DNA of 64,000 nt from Pontibacter harenae (GTDB lineage Bacteria > Bacteroidota > Bacteroidia > Cytophagales > Hymenobacteraceae): NCBI RefSeq assembly GCF_020907245.1, contig NZ_JAJJWH010000020.1:1-64000 (forward strand). The letters are read 5' to 3'. Of this stretch, positions 28,162 through 38,094 are shown in pieces. A program made the position numbers and the translations under genes. The notes under the pieces were generated by a model. It made no database searches. It had not been told where the DNA came from and was given only the letters and a program-made list of their open reading frames with translations. Position 1 is the first letter of the stretch. Each line of letters starts with the position of its first letter.

Positions 28162-28748
28162 GTTGTTTTGTTTATTATACACCTACTACATTATCTGAGG
28201 CATATACGTTCATTATTTGTTACAATGTACAATAAAAAATTTACAATACCATAAATTCGGATATAATAGACAGATTATCTTCTATAAGCATAATTATATA
28301 CTCGAATTATGCTTATAGAAGATAGCTTCTGAAACTATTTCTTAGGAAGTAATCTTCTAACTGTTTTGCACCAAAAGCATTTGTAATAGGGTGCCGAGCA
28401 CAAAATTTTCAAAGCAAAAAGTACTATAATAGCGATCAAATTTTCTTCTTATTCAAGTTTATCACACCTTTTTTCGCAGAAATACTGTATATATAAAAGC
28501 TATTGCTTACAAATGTTTTCATTTTGAGTGTTAGTCCATTTTCAATCGTGAACTGGCATGGTTATGGCAATACTCACTATTAAAACAGCGTTAAATTTTA
28601 GTTACCTTTACAAACAAAACTCCTTTACAGCACTAAGTGTAGGAGTATTATTTCCCTTTCTGATTCGTCTTTCTGCAGTATACAAGGCTCTGAATAACCA
28701 AATCAAGAAGTACATCACAATCAATTTCCCCACAGTTTGCAATCCTTC
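28162..28748. other. Divergent intergenic region between csp and the desaturase gene
   Basis: About 590 AT-rich bases that must hold the promoters of both the csp gene (minus) and the desaturase gene (plus). Its main feature is the inverted repeat at 28276-28324. A 68-codon frame at 28558-28764 overlaps the desaturase start and lacks protein character, so it was not called. Confidence 0.45.
28276..28324. repeat. AT-rich inverted repeat, 20-bp arms, upstream of csp
   Basis: Arms 28276-28295 and 28305-28324 are perfectly complementary (TATCTTCTATAAGCATAATT), loop ATATACTCG. There is no GC-rich core or T-run as in the terminators nearby. It could be an operator or a temperature-sensitive leader hairpin. 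Confidence 0.75.
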
Positions 28749-29867
28749 ATGTCACAAAAATTAAAATTCATAAACACAGACCAATCAGTATTCTTCGCCA
28801 CAACCCGAAAAAGAGTAGACACTTATTTTAAAGAACAAGGAATTTCAAAAAACGCTAACAGCTTAATGTGGACCAAAACCGTCTTCTACCTCATTAGCTT
28901 TTTTTCGCTTTACCTACTAATATTGTCAGGATGGTTTAGTGGCTGGGCAATGCTTGGTATGACTGCCGTACTAGGGGCATTTGCAGCCTTTATTGGATTT
29001 AATATTTGCCATGACGCTATTCATGGGTCATTTTCGAAGAACAGCAAAGTCAACAAAGGCCTTAGCTATCTATTTTATTTAATCGGTGCCAATCCTTACT
29101 TATGGAATATTTCGCACAATATTGTGCATCATACTTTTACGAATATACCTGGTCATGACGAGGACATAGAAGTAGCTCCAGGATTAATAAGGTTAGATGA
29201 AAATGAAAAGGTGAACGGCATACAACGTTTCCAGCACTTATATGCTTTTGGGTTATACGGGTTAGCCTCGTTATCTTGGGTACTACGTAAAGACTATGTT
29301 AAGTTCTTCCAAAAACAAATTGGAGACCATAATCTTAAGCACCCTAAATCAGAGTATTTCAATCTGTTCTTTTACAAAGTTTTGCATTACTTTATTTTTA
29401 TCGGAGTACCTATTTTGGCTTTGGATATAACGTGGTGGCAGGCAGTAGTCGGGTTCTTTGTGCTTCACATGGCCGAAGGCATTGTAATGGGTTTGGTTTT
29501 TCAGTTAGCGCACGTTGTAGAGGGCACAGATTTCCCAATTCCAAATGAACAAGGCAATGTGGAGGAGGCATGGGCAAATCACCAAATGCGAACAACGGCC
29601 AATTTTGCGCCAAAAAGTGCAGTTGCCAGTTTTCTTCTAGGTGGTCTAAACAGGCAGATTGAGCATCACCTTTTCCCAAAGGTATGCCACATACACTATC
29701 CTGAAATTTCGAAAATAGTGAAACAAACTGCCAAAGAGTTTAACCTGCCCTACATGGAAAGTGAAAGTTTCTGGTCGGCCATAGTTTCTCATTACCGTGT
29801 ACTCAGAAAGCTAGGTAAAGAAGCCTATGAGACGCAGCGCAGGACCAGTGTTTTAGTCAGCAGATAA
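28749..29867 (+). CDS. Membrane fatty acid desaturase (acyl-lipid type)
   Basis: A 372-residue di-iron membrane enzyme that introduces a double bond into fatty acyl chains. The three histidine boxes are HDAIHG (88-93), HNIVHH (123-128) and QIEHH (about 303-307). The Gln of the third box is the mark of front-end/linoleoyl-type desaturases. Hydrophobic stretches at about 42-85 and 205-245 form the membrane part. I used the ATG at 28749; the frame also begins at TTG four codons earlier. Its place beside two cold-shock genes fits a role in membrane fluidity at low temperature. No cytochrome b5 domain is fused. Confidence 0.92.
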   Translation: MSQKLKFINTDQSVFFATTRKRVDTYFKEQGISKNANSLMWTKTVFYLISFFSLYLLILSGWFSGWAMLGMTAVLGAFAAFIGFNICHDAIHGSFSKNSKVNKGLSYLFYLIGANPYLWNISHNIVHHTFTNIPGHDEDIEVAPGLIRLDENEKVNGIQRFQHLYAFGLYGLASLSWVLRKDYVKFFQKQIGDHNLKHPKSEYFNLFFYKVLHYFIFIGVPILALDITWWQAVVGFFVLHMAEGIVMGLVFQLAHVVEGTDFPIPNEQGNVEEAWANHQMRTTANFAPKSAVASFLLGGLNRQIEHHLFPKVCHIHYPEISKIVKQTAKEFNLPYMESESFWSAIVSHYRVLRKLGKEAYETQRRTSVLVSR

Positions 29868-29935
29868 ACAGGACTTAATTTTATTGTTCAAGCTGCATAG
29901 ATAAGCTCGACATAAATATTTGTTAACAGTACCAA

Positions 29936-29975
29936 CAATAAAGCGGCTGCCTTAGTTAAGGCAGCCGCTTTATTG
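29936..29975. terminator. Intrinsic terminator after the desaturase gene
   Basis: CAATAAAGCGGCTGCCTT pairs with AAGGCAGCCGCTTTATTG around a tiny loop, followed by a TTT-containing tail. Confidence 0.88.
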
Positions 29976-30110
29976 TTTGAGAACATTTAGCTTTACAGAG
30001 ATCATGTTTTTCAATAGGTGTAGCATTAGTTGAAGGAAGCTCCCCCCTCTTGTAGGCTTTATTATAAACTAAACATATTAGCAAATGCTAAAAAACTGTA
30101 CCTTTACACT

Positions 30111-31445
30111 ATGGAAATCTTAATCGGAATAGCTGCTTTTTTAGGAGGATTAGTGTTGGCCTTTCTGGCACAGAGGGGAAAGCAAAGCGCTTTACAACAG
30201 AACCTGAACCAGGCACAAGTAACGCAGGGGGTGTTAGAAGGACAGGTGAAGTTGAAAACAACTGAAACCGATCAACTGAAGGCGCAATTACGCGAGGCCC
30301 AAACGGAGACGCTCGAGTTAACGAATGCGCTTACAAAAGTAGAGACAGACTATGACCACCTGAGGCAACGCATGCAAGAGCAGGCAAAGGAACTGGAGCA
30401 ACTAAGAGAGAAATTCTTGCAGCAGTTCCAGAGCATTTCGAACCAGGTGCTCATGACAAACGCGGAGCACTTCAACAAGGCTTCTTCTGAGAATTTGGAG
30501 CGTATTCTATCTCCTCTAAAAGAACGTATCAAAGAGTTTGAAACAAAGGTCGACCAGACTTATGAGAAGTCGCTGAAGGAAAGTATTTCTCTTAAAGAGC
30601 AGATTACGCAGCTAGCCTCGCTAAATCAGCAGATGAGCCAGGATGCACTCAACCTTACTAAAGCTTTGAAGGGAGAAAGTAAAACACAGGGAAACTGGGG
30701 AGAATACCTGCTAGAAAGCCTCCTAGAGAAATCGGGTTTGCGCAAAGGCGTACATTATGAGCGTGAGGAAGTGCGACAAAACGATGAAAGCAAGGTATAC
30801 CGTCCCGACGTTATCATTCGCCTGCCCGATAACAAGCATCTCATCATTGACTCTAAGCTTTCGTTGGTGGCTTACGAAGCCTATTGCAGTTGCGAAGATG
30901 ACAATCAGCTGGAAGTATACTTACGCAGCCACATCAACTCCATCCGCACCCACTTCACCGACCTTGGTCGTAAAAACTACCATCGCCTGACTGGAATCAA
31001 TTCCCCAGATTTTGTGATGATGTATATACCTATAGAGCCTGCTTTTAACCTGGCACTGCAGCACGACCATGATATTTTTACAGATGCTTTTGATAAAAAT
31101 ATTGTGCTAGTTACCACCTCTACCCTATTGGCAACGCTTCGCACAGTGGCAGGTGTTTGGCGCCAGGAAGACCAGAAGCGCAACGTAATCCGAATAGCTG
31201 AAGAAAGTGGCAAACTTTACGACAAATTTGTGGGCTTTGTAGATGACCTAAAAACAATTGGCAAACACTTAGAAAACAGCCAAAGCTCCTACAATGCAGC
31301 AATGAACAAGCTTACGGAGGGAAAAGGAAACCTGGTTCGCCGCGTAGAGATTCTGAAAGAGCTTGGCGCTAAGACAAGCAAGACAATTGATGACAACCTA
31401 CTGCAGGAGGCACAGGTAAAAGAGGAGCATAAGGAAGAGTTTTAA
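30111..31445 (+). CDS. rmuC: DNA recombination protein RmuC
   Basis: A 444-residue protein. One N-terminal membrane helix (MEILIGIAAFLGGLVLAFLA) is followed by a coiled coil (about 25-190, rich in Gln, Glu and Leu) and the RmuC nuclease-like domain with GNWGEYLLESLLEKSGL, YRPDVIIRLPDNKHLIIDSKLSLVAY and FVMMYIPIEPAFNLAL. RmuC limits inversion and repeat rearrangement in E. coli. I took the ATG at 30111 since it starts the membrane helix; the open frame runs 27 codons further upstream. It stands alone. Confidence 0.94.
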   Translation: MEILIGIAAFLGGLVLAFLAQRGKQSALQQNLNQAQVTQGVLEGQVKLKTTETDQLKAQLREAQTETLELTNALTKVETDYDHLRQRMQEQAKELEQLREKFLQQFQSISNQVLMTNAEHFNKASSENLERILSPLKERIKEFETKVDQTYEKSLKESISLKEQITQLASLNQQMSQDALNLTKALKGESKTQGNWGEYLLESLLEKSGLRKGVHYEREEVRQNDESKVYRPDVIIRLPDNKHLIIDSKLSLVAYEAYCSCEDDNQLEVYLRSHINSIRTHFTDLGRKNYHRLTGINSPDFVMMYIPIEPAFNLALQHDHDIFTDAFDKNIVLVTTSTLLATLRTVAGVWRQEDQKRNVIRIAEESGKLYDKFVGFVDDLKTIGKHLENSQSSYNAAMNKLTEGKGNLVRRVEILKELGAKTSKTIDDNLLQEAQVKEEHKEEF

Positions 31446-31707
31446 CAGAAGAGTGGCTGTTAGTACATTATGATCTGAAATTGTCAGTCGCACGGATCTA
31501 GAATTGTTGAAGATATGATAGCTTAGTCTCCGCTGATCGCGCGCATTTTGTAGATTAATGCAACACCAAGCGATGATCAAAAAAGGAATATGAGATCTAT
31601 AATAGAGGGGTACTGAGGTTTTGTACGGACAACTATAGTCTTAGACATAACATTTGCGCCTCCTACTAAAGAACATTATCTTAGTAGGTCGAAATATATC
31701 TAACCGC

Positions 31708-33534
31708 ATGAAAAAACTAATCTATACAGGCTTAACAGCAGCCATACTCCTTTCGTCCTGTTCTAGCCAGAAAACAGAAACAGCAGGTACTGAAGCAACA
31801 GTAGAAATGACTTCTGTGCAGCAAGAAGCACAAGCTTTCTTAGATGAATACTCAAACAAATATCAGCAGCTGTACACAGCTTCAGCTGAGGCCGAATGGG
31901 CATCTAATACAAAAATTGTAGAGGGCGATACCACCAATGCAGCTGCAACTCGCAGGGCTAACGAAGCTTTTGCCGCCTTTACTGGTAGCGTTGAAAATAT
32001 TGAAAATGCCAAGGCGATGCTGGAGAAAAAAGACCAGCTGACGCCCCTACAGGTAAAGCAGTTTGAAGCCATTCTTTACGCTGGTGCCAACAATCCTCAG
32101 GTTATTCCTGATGTAGTAAAAGCGAGAATAAAAGCAGAAACGGAACAAACAGAAAAGCTTTACGGCTTTAACTATAAAGTCTTTCAACAGGAAGTTGCGA
32201 CAAACGACATCGACAACATCTTGAAAAATGAGAAAGACCTGAAGAAGCGCCTGGAAGCTTGGAGAGCCAGCAAAGAAGTGAGTAAAAACCTTCGCGAGGG
32301 TATTCTGAACTTACGCGACCTCCGCAACCAAACAGTACAAAGCCTCGGATACGACGATTACTTCTCTTATCAGGCTTCCGATTACGGCATGACCCGTGAG
32401 GAAATGATGGCACTGATGGAGAAATTGAATGAGGAACTTCGTCCGCTGTACCGAGAACTACACACATATGCCCGCTACGAACTGGCCAAAACTTATGGCG
32501 TACAGGTACCCGATTACTTGCCTGCCCACTGGCTACCGAACCGTTGGGGCCAGGATTGGAGTGCGATGGTAAATGTAGAAGGTATAGACTTAGATGCTGC
32601 ATTAAAACCTAAAGGCGAAGAATGGCTGGTAAAACAAGCCGAACAATTTTATGTAAGCCTCGGATTTCAGGAGTTGCCACAGTCGTTTTACGAAAAATCG
32701 AGCTTATACCCTTTGCCAGCCAATGCCAACTATAAAAAGAACAACCACGCCTCTGCCTGGCACATGGATCTAGATAAAGACGTGCGCAGCCTGATGAGTG
32801 TGGAGCCAAACGCCGAGTGGTATGAAATAACGCACCACGAATTGGGCCACATTTATTACTACATGACCTATACAAACCCTGACGTACCTGTGCTGCTGCG
32901 TGGTGGTGCGAACAGAGCTTACCACGAAGCAATGGGTAGCTTGATGGGCTTGGCGGCTATGCAGAAACCATTTTTGGCTGAACTAAATCTGATCGACAAA
33001 AACACACAGACAGATGAGGTGCAGACACTACTGAAGGAAGCGCTAAGCTATGTGACTTTTATACCTTTTGCAGCAGGTGTGATGAGCGAGTGGGAACATG
33101 ATTTCTATGCTCAGAACTTATCTGCCAACCAGCTGAACAAGCGCTGGTGGGAGCTAGCCAAAAAGTACCAGGGAATGGTGCCACCAACGGAGCGTGGGGA
33201 GGAATACACAGATGCGACTACCAAAACGCACATTAATGACGATGCTGCTCAATATTACGACTACGCGCTGTCTTATGTCATATTATTCCAGCTACACGAC
33301 CACATCGCTAAAAACATCTTAAAGCAGGACCCGCACGCCACCAATTATTACGGTAGCAAAGAGGTAGGAAACTTCCTACGCGATATCATGTACCCAGGTG
33401 CTTCCGCAGATTGGCGCCAGATGCTGAAAGACAAAACGGGTGAAGAGTTAAGTGCCCGTGCCATGGTAGCCTACTTCCAACCGCTGATGGAGTACTTGAA
33501 AGAGCAAAACAAAGGCAGAAAGTATACACTTTAA
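31708..33534 (+). CDS. M2-family peptidyl-dipeptidase (ACE-like) lipoprotein
   Basis: A 608-residue exported metallopeptidase. The ATG at 31708 gives a lipoprotein signal (MKKLIYTGLTAAILLSSC, Cys18). The mature part is all-helical, as in angiotensin-converting enzyme. The zinc motif HHELGH lies near 376-381 and the third ligand Glu in YHEAMGS near 403. ALSYVTFIPFAAGVMSEWEHDFY and YYDYALSYVILFQLHDHI are M2 features. It is predicted to cut dipeptides from peptide C-termini at the cell surface. A terminator follows, and a metzincin-like protease gene is next, on the same strand. Confidence 0.92.
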   Translation: MKKLIYTGLTAAILLSSCSSQKTETAGTEATVEMTSVQQEAQAFLDEYSNKYQQLYTASAEAEWASNTKIVEGDTTNAAATRRANEAFAAFTGSVENIENAKAMLEKKDQLTPLQVKQFEAILYAGANNPQVIPDVVKARIKAETEQTEKLYGFNYKVFQQEVATNDIDNILKNEKDLKKRLEAWRASKEVSKNLREGILNLRDLRNQTVQSLGYDDYFSYQASDYGMTREEMMALMEKLNEELRPLYRELHTYARYELAKTYGVQVPDYLPAHWLPNRWGQDWSAMVNVEGIDLDAALKPKGEEWLVKQAEQFYVSLGFQELPQSFYEKSSLYPLPANANYKKNNHASAWHMDLDKDVRSLMSVEPNAEWYEITHHELGHIYYYMTYTNPDVPVLLRGGANRAYHEAMGSLMGLAAMQKPFLAELNLIDKNTQTDEVQTLLKEALSYVTFIPFAAGVMSEWEHDFYAQNLSANQLNKRWWELAKKYQGMVPPTERGEEYTDATTKTHINDDAAQYYDYALSYVILFQLHDHIAKNILKQDPHATNYYGSKEVGNFLRDIMYPGASADWRQMLKDKTGEELSARAMVAYFQPLMEYLKEQNKGRKYTL

Positions 33535-33561
33535 GTAATTATAAATGTTCAGCAAGTACAG

Positions 33562-33593
33562 AAAGCCGCAGCGGGTAACCGTTGCGGCTTTTT
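33562..33593 (+). terminator. Intrinsic terminator after the M2 peptidase gene
   Basis: AAAGCCGCAGCGG and CCGTTGCGGCTTT pair with one G-T wobble; the U-tract is TTTTTAG. Confidence 0.8.
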
Positions 33594-33757
33594 AGTTTTG
33601 ATTTCTGGAGAAAGTATTTACGCTACGTTTTGCAGCAGGAAGAATGAGAATGTAACAAAGGACTCTAGCCACACATAGCTAACATTGCCTTAAACATATA
33701 AATGCTTATATTTCTATTTCAAACTAACCTATAACTAATCTAGCAGCACCTTATGTC

Positions 33758-36184
33758 ATGAAGAAAACCACACTAATCAACCTCTTACTCCTCCTCTTTC
33801 CCCTCACTACTATTCTGGCCCAGAAGCTACCAAGCATCTCTTCTAAAACTGAAAACATGAAGCGCTACGGCGGCTATTTTCCTTTTTACTATGATGAGGC
33901 TTCTGGCAAAATATGGCTGGAGGTAGACAAACTGAACCAGGAGTTCCTGTATGTAAACTCATTGCCAGCAGGCCTTGGCTCTAACGATATCGGCCTGGAC
34001 CGCGGGAAATTAGGCGGTGAGCGTGTCGTGTATTTTGAAAAGATCGGGCCAAAAGTAATGTTGGTACAGCCGAACCTCTCCTACCGCGCCATTACCGATA
34101 ACCCGAATGAAAAAAGAGCTGTTGAAGAGTCTTTTGCGAAGTCTATTATCTGGGGCTTTAAAGCAGAAGCTGAAGAAGGTGGTCGCGTACTTGTAGATGC
34201 CTCTGAATTTTTGTTAAGAGATGCCCATGATGTGGTGGGTAGCATTCGTAGAGCACGCCAGGGCAGCTACCGTCTTGATAACAGCCGTTCGGCAGTATAC
34301 TTGCCACGCACTAAAAACTTCCCTAAAAACACAGAGTTTGAAAGCACCCTTACCTTTACTGGCGGCGACGATGCAGGCCGTTATGTAAGACAAGTAGCAC
34401 CAGATGCAGGAGCCCTGACTTTACGCCAGCACCACTCTTTCATCGAGCTGCCCGATAACAACTACAAACCACGAGAGGCCGATCCACGGGCTGGCTTCTT
34501 CGGTATCTCCTACTATGATTATGCTACCCCAGTTGACGAAAATATTGAGAAACGTTACATAGCCCGCCACCGCATACAGAAGAAAAACCCAGGTGCAAAA
34601 GTTTCTGAGGCCGTAAAGCCTATCGTGTACTATGTAGATAACGGTGCTCCCGAACCTATTCGTTCTGCTTTGCTTGACGGCGCGCGTTGGTGGAACCAGG
34701 CTTTTGAAGCTGCTGGCTATAAAGATGCTTTTCGTGTAGAAGTGTTGCCCGACACCGCCGACCCTATGGATGTGCGCTACAACATTATTCAGTGGGTACA
34801 CCGCAGCACGCGTGGCTGGTCATACGGTGCTTCCGTTACCGACCCTCGTACAGGAGAAATCATCAAAGGACACGTCTCGTTGGGATCTTTGCGTGTGCGC
34901 CAGGACTACCTGATTGCTGAAGGCTTGCTTGCACCTTACGAAGAGGGTAAACCTGCAAATAAAACCATGATGGACATGGCGCTGGCGCGGATCAGACAAC
35001 TGTCGGCACACGAACTGGGGCATACTTTAGGCATCATGCATAACTATGCCGCTAACAACAATGCCTCTGTAATGGACTATCCACACCCACAAGTTAAGTT
35101 AGATAGAGCTGGCAAGATAGACTTGAGCAAAGCCTATGACAGCGGCATTGGAGAATGGGACAAAGTAGCTGTAACTTATGGCTACCAGGATTTCCCGCAG
35201 GGAACTAACGAGAAAAGAGCCCTAGAAGACATATTAGCCAACGGCAGAAGCCGCAACCTGCTTTTTATCTCCGACCAAGATGCCCGTGCACCAGGTGGCG
35301 CACATCCTGTTGCCCACCTTTGGGACAATGGAACAAACGCTTCTGACGAGTTGCTACGTGTACTAAAAGTACGCAAAGAAGCCCTGAAGAATTTTTCTGA
35401 AAACAATATAAAACCAGGAGCTGCTATGAGCACGTTGGAAGATGTGTTAGTGCCGATCTACAACTTTCATCGTTACCAGGCAGAGGCAGCTGCTAAGCTG
35501 GTGGGTGGAGTTAACTATACTTATGCTCTTCGGGGAGACGGCCAAACCGTAACGGAAGTGCTGGATAAGCGGGAACAGCAAAAAGCACTGGATGCTTTGT
35601 TGCAAACACTTTCACCAGAAACACTTACTCTGCCTGAAAACATCATCAAGTTGATTCCACCGCGAGCACCAAACGTGCGCAGTAGCGAGCTTTTTGCTAA
35701 ACGCACTGGCCTTACCTTCGACCCACTAGCAGCTGCCGAGGCATCAGCAGATTTTACACTTTCCTTCTTGCTACATCCACAGCGCGCAACCCGTTTAGTT
35801 GAGCTTGGAGCACGCAGTAACAGCCTTAGCTTGGAAGATGTAACGCGCCAGCTAATAGATAAAACCTGGGAAAGCCGCCGTGCAAAAGGCTTGGAAGCTC
35901 AGGTACAGTTGCAAACAGAACAGGTGGTACTAACACACCTATTGGCCCTTGCGCAAAATGAGAGCGCTTCTTACCAAGCCCGTGCTATTTCCAAAGCCGC
36001 CATAGCAGACATAAAAGAGTTTGCCACTAGCCAAGCCAAACGCACCCGAGACAATGCCTACCGCGCGCATCTCCGTTTTGCGTTGGAAAGAATAGAAAAT
36101 CCTGAAGAATACAAACCTACCCGAGCACTAGATCTACCTCCTGGTTCTCCAATTGGTAGCGGGAGTGTTTTAGGCTGTGATTGA
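33758..36184 (+). CDS. Zinc-dependent metalloprotease (DUF5117/metzincin-like)
   Basis: An 808-residue secreted protease. A signal peptide (MKKTTLINLLLLLFPLTTILA) precedes AQKLPS. An N-terminal DUF5118/DUF5117 beta-rich region (about 25-270) leads to the catalytic domain with HELGHTLGIMHN near 417-428 and SVMDYPHP near 437, a HExxHxxGxxH plus Met-turn pattern of metzincins. The last 370 residues form a helical region with repeated Leu/Ala helices. Peptide substrate unknown. The gene is separate, with a terminator 40 bases after it, and has a divergent paralogue at 46332-48815 with HEVGHTLGLPHN. Confidence 0.9.
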   Translation: MKKTTLINLLLLLFPLTTILAQKLPSISSKTENMKRYGGYFPFYYDEASGKIWLEVDKLNQEFLYVNSLPAGLGSNDIGLDRGKLGGERVVYFEKIGPKVMLVQPNLSYRAITDNPNEKRAVEESFAKSIIWGFKAEAEEGGRVLVDASEFLLRDAHDVVGSIRRARQGSYRLDNSRSAVYLPRTKNFPKNTEFESTLTFTGGDDAGRYVRQVAPDAGALTLRQHHSFIELPDNNYKPREADPRAGFFGISYYDYATPVDENIEKRYIARHRIQKKNPGAKVSEAVKPIVYYVDNGAPEPIRSALLDGARWWNQAFEAAGYKDAFRVEVLPDTADPMDVRYNIIQWVHRSTRGWSYGASVTDPRTGEIIKGHVSLGSLRVRQDYLIAEGLLAPYEEGKPANKTMMDMALARIRQLSAHELGHTLGIMHNYAANNNASVMDYPHPQVKLDRAGKIDLSKAYDSGIGEWDKVAVTYGYQDFPQGTNEKRALEDILANGRSRNLLFISDQDARAPGGAHPVAHLWDNGTNASDELLRVLKVRKEALKNFSENNIKPGAAMSTLEDVLVPIYNFHRYQAEAAAKLVGGVNYTYALRGDGQTVTEVLDKREQQKALDALLQTLSPETLTLPENIIKLIPPRAPNVRSSELFAKRTGLTFDPLAAAEASADFTLSFLLHPQRATRLVELGARSNSLSLEDVTRQLIDKTWESRRAKGLEAQVQLQTEQVVLTHLLALAQNESASYQARAISKAAIADIKEFATSQAKRTRDNAYRAHLRFALERIENPEEYKPTRALDLPPGSPIGSGSVLGCD

Positions 36185-36581
36185 TGATTAAGTCAAACCA
36201 CTAAAAAATTTCTGTTCAGCTTAGCCCCTGCCAAACAAGATTTGGCAGGGGCTATTCTTGTTTAGAGAACTGAGTGCATATACTCCCATTCTGCAATAAA
36301 AAGCACTACCATAAGACTTTGTTTCACCTAAGAGGAGAAGCTTCCCTCCTTCGACAAGGTGGATTCGTAAGCTGTGGCTACACTGCTCATGAGAAGAATA
36401 AAGAAAGTCATCTAATGTTAGAGCCTAGCTTCTTTATTACACATAAAAAATTATAAACATCATTTTTCTAACTGACGGAGCGCATATTTTTCTGAAGCGT
36501 TGGCTTGTACTTTTATACTGTAGTTCAGAGGTGAATAAGCCTGCTAAACTACTATGTTTCACTTACATAAATTTAGCAGCC
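36185..36581. other. Intergenic region before the UspA gene
   Basis: It holds the terminator at 36222-36254 and an AT-rich stretch. A TACTTTTA box at 36508-36515 (one mismatch to TAnnTTTG) lies about 65 bases before the uspA-like ATG at 36582, so it may be the promoter. Nothing else seen. Confidence 0.4.
36222..36254 (+). terminator. Intrinsic terminator after the first metzincin-like gene
   Basis: A 14-bp perfect stem (TAGCCCCTGCCAAA / TTTGGCAGGGGCTA) with loop CAAGA, then a weak T-rich tail. Confidence 0.82.
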
Positions 36582-37465
36582 ATGAAAACCATTTTAGTAC
36601 CCGTTGACTACTCCGAGAATTCTAAAAATGCTTTACATTACGCGCTCGAAATAGCTAAAATAGCTGGCGCGGATGTCAAACTTTTTCATGCCTTCTTCCC
36701 GATCATGTCGCCCCCAGCGGCATATGAGGTAATGAATGTAATACAGGCTCTTGAAGAAGGAAGACAAAAAGAACTGGAACTCTTTGCCGATGAAGCCATA
36801 AAAGCCTTTGCTGTTAAGGCTGATATAGGTGATGTAAAAATAACCTGCGTTGCCAAAATGGGAGGCATTTATGAACTGATCTTACAGGCGATAGAGAAGT
36901 ATAAAGCTGACCTTGTAGTGATGGGAATGCAGGAAGGTGAAGCCGTGAGCCAGGCATTATTCGGTAGTACCACCATCTCTGTTATGCAGGAAAGCCAGGT
37001 TCCAATCTTAGCTGTTCCGAAAGGTGTACCATTCAGAAGTTTCAGTTCAGCGGTTTTTGCTGCAGACTTGCAAAATTACCAGATAATGCGGATCTGCACA
37101 TGCTACGAGATTTCTTAAAGATTTTCAAGGCAAAACTACAAGTGCTGCATCTGTACCGAACTGCAGAACAGTTTGATGCACATAACTCCTTAGAAGTTTT
37201 CTACAGAAACTTCCAAGACATAGATTACGACTTTTCTTTTGACTTGCGCAAAGATGTGGCCGCGGGTATCCAAGACTTTGTGCAGGAACAACAGGCAGAC
37301 CTGCTGGTAATGATCCCGCAAAAACATAACTTCTTTGCAAGGCTGCTCGATTTAAGTATTACAGCTAAGATAACAACGCACCCGTTGGTGCCACTGCTAG
37401 CTTTGCCGTCTACTATTTTACATCAAAAAGAAAGAGCTAAAAAAGAAGCTGCTGTGGCAGATTAA
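36582..37465 (+). pseudogene. Tandem universal stress protein (UspA x2), split by a 1-base frameshift
   Basis: Joined, the two halves give about 294 residues with two UspA folds. Domain 1 begins MKTILVPVDYSENSKNALHYAL and contains the nucleotide-loop-like GMQEGEAVSQALFGST. Domain 2 runs from the second frame (LQVLHLYRT ... ADLLVMIPQKHNF). The first frame reads ADLQN and then YQIMR to a stop near 37118. The second frame read from 37079 gives PDNADLHMLRDFLK. Between the AAT codon (37074-37076) and CCA (37079) only two bases remain where three are needed, so one base, most likely a T, is missing. It is either an inactive gene, a programmed shift, or a sequencing error. Next comes hsp20, so it is a stress-protein neighbourhood. 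Confidence 0.82.
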
Positions 37466-37635
37466 GACTGAAAATTTTTCAGTTACGCTTCTCATAATAA
37501 GTTTAAAAACTGTCAAAATTTCTTTCTAACCAGAATGGCAAGAGGCTTGCTGATAGATTATTAGATGATTTAAGTTAATGTAAAAACTGAACAACATTTA
37601 ATGTTTAACTTAAAGAACGAAGGGAGGGTACAACA

Positions 37636-38091
37636 ATGGGTACATTAATGAAAAATGACCGAAGCTTGTTTCCAAGCATTCCTTCATTCTTTGACGATAG
37701 CATGTTAAGGGACTGGTTTAGTTGGCCTCTTACAAATAACACACAACAAAGTTCAGTTCCTGCTGTGAATGTGAAAGAAACAAGTGATGCTTTTGAATTG
37801 GAAGTTGCCGCTCCAGGCATGAGCAAAGAGGATTTTAAGGTAGAGCTGGACAACAACATGCTTGTGATCTCCGCCGAAAAAGAGAATAAGCATAAAGAGC
37901 AGGATAGCCATGGTAACTATACCCGCCAAGAGTTCAGCTACCAATCTTTCACACGTTCATTTGCCTTGCCTGAGAGATTAGTTCAGGGCGAGCAGATTTC
38001 TGCCAAGTATCACGATGGCATACTTCATATTACTGTTCCTAAAACAGAGGAGGCCAAAGTGAAGCCAGCAAAACAAATTGAAATATCATAA
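37636..38091 (+). CDS. Small heat-shock protein, Hsp20/alpha-crystallin family
   Basis: A 151-residue ATP-independent chaperone. The N-terminal arm (1-42) contains the DWFSWPL segment. The alpha-crystallin domain (about 43-140) shows VNVKETSDAFELEVAAPGMSKEDFKVELD and the G-I-L motif DGILHITVPK, and the C-terminal AKQIEIS is the I-x-I anchor. A purine-rich GGGAGGGT lies just before the start codon, a strong Shine-Dalgarno for this group, which may support translation under stress. It ends at the terminator at 38095-38124. Confidence 0.94.
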   Translation: MGTLMKNDRSLFPSIPSFFDDSMLRDWFSWPLTNNTQQSSVPAVNVKETSDAFELEVAAPGMSKEDFKVELDNNMLVISAEKENKHKEQDSHGNYTRQEFSYQSFTRSFALPERLVQGEQISAKYHDGILHITVPKTEEAKVKPAKQIEIS

Positions 38092-38094
38092 TTT

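Noticed and set aside
28558..28764. 68-codon open frame before the desaturase
   Set aside because: It overlaps the desaturase start, has no motif and sits in the expected promoter region.
30099..30106. TACCTTTA as a promoter for rmuC
   Set aside because: It is only five bases before the chosen ATG, so transcription would start at or after the start codon.
36531..37118. Reading the UspA region as two independent genes
   Set aside because: The second frame continues the UspA fold exactly where one base is missing, and the second ATG is an internal codon of that frame.
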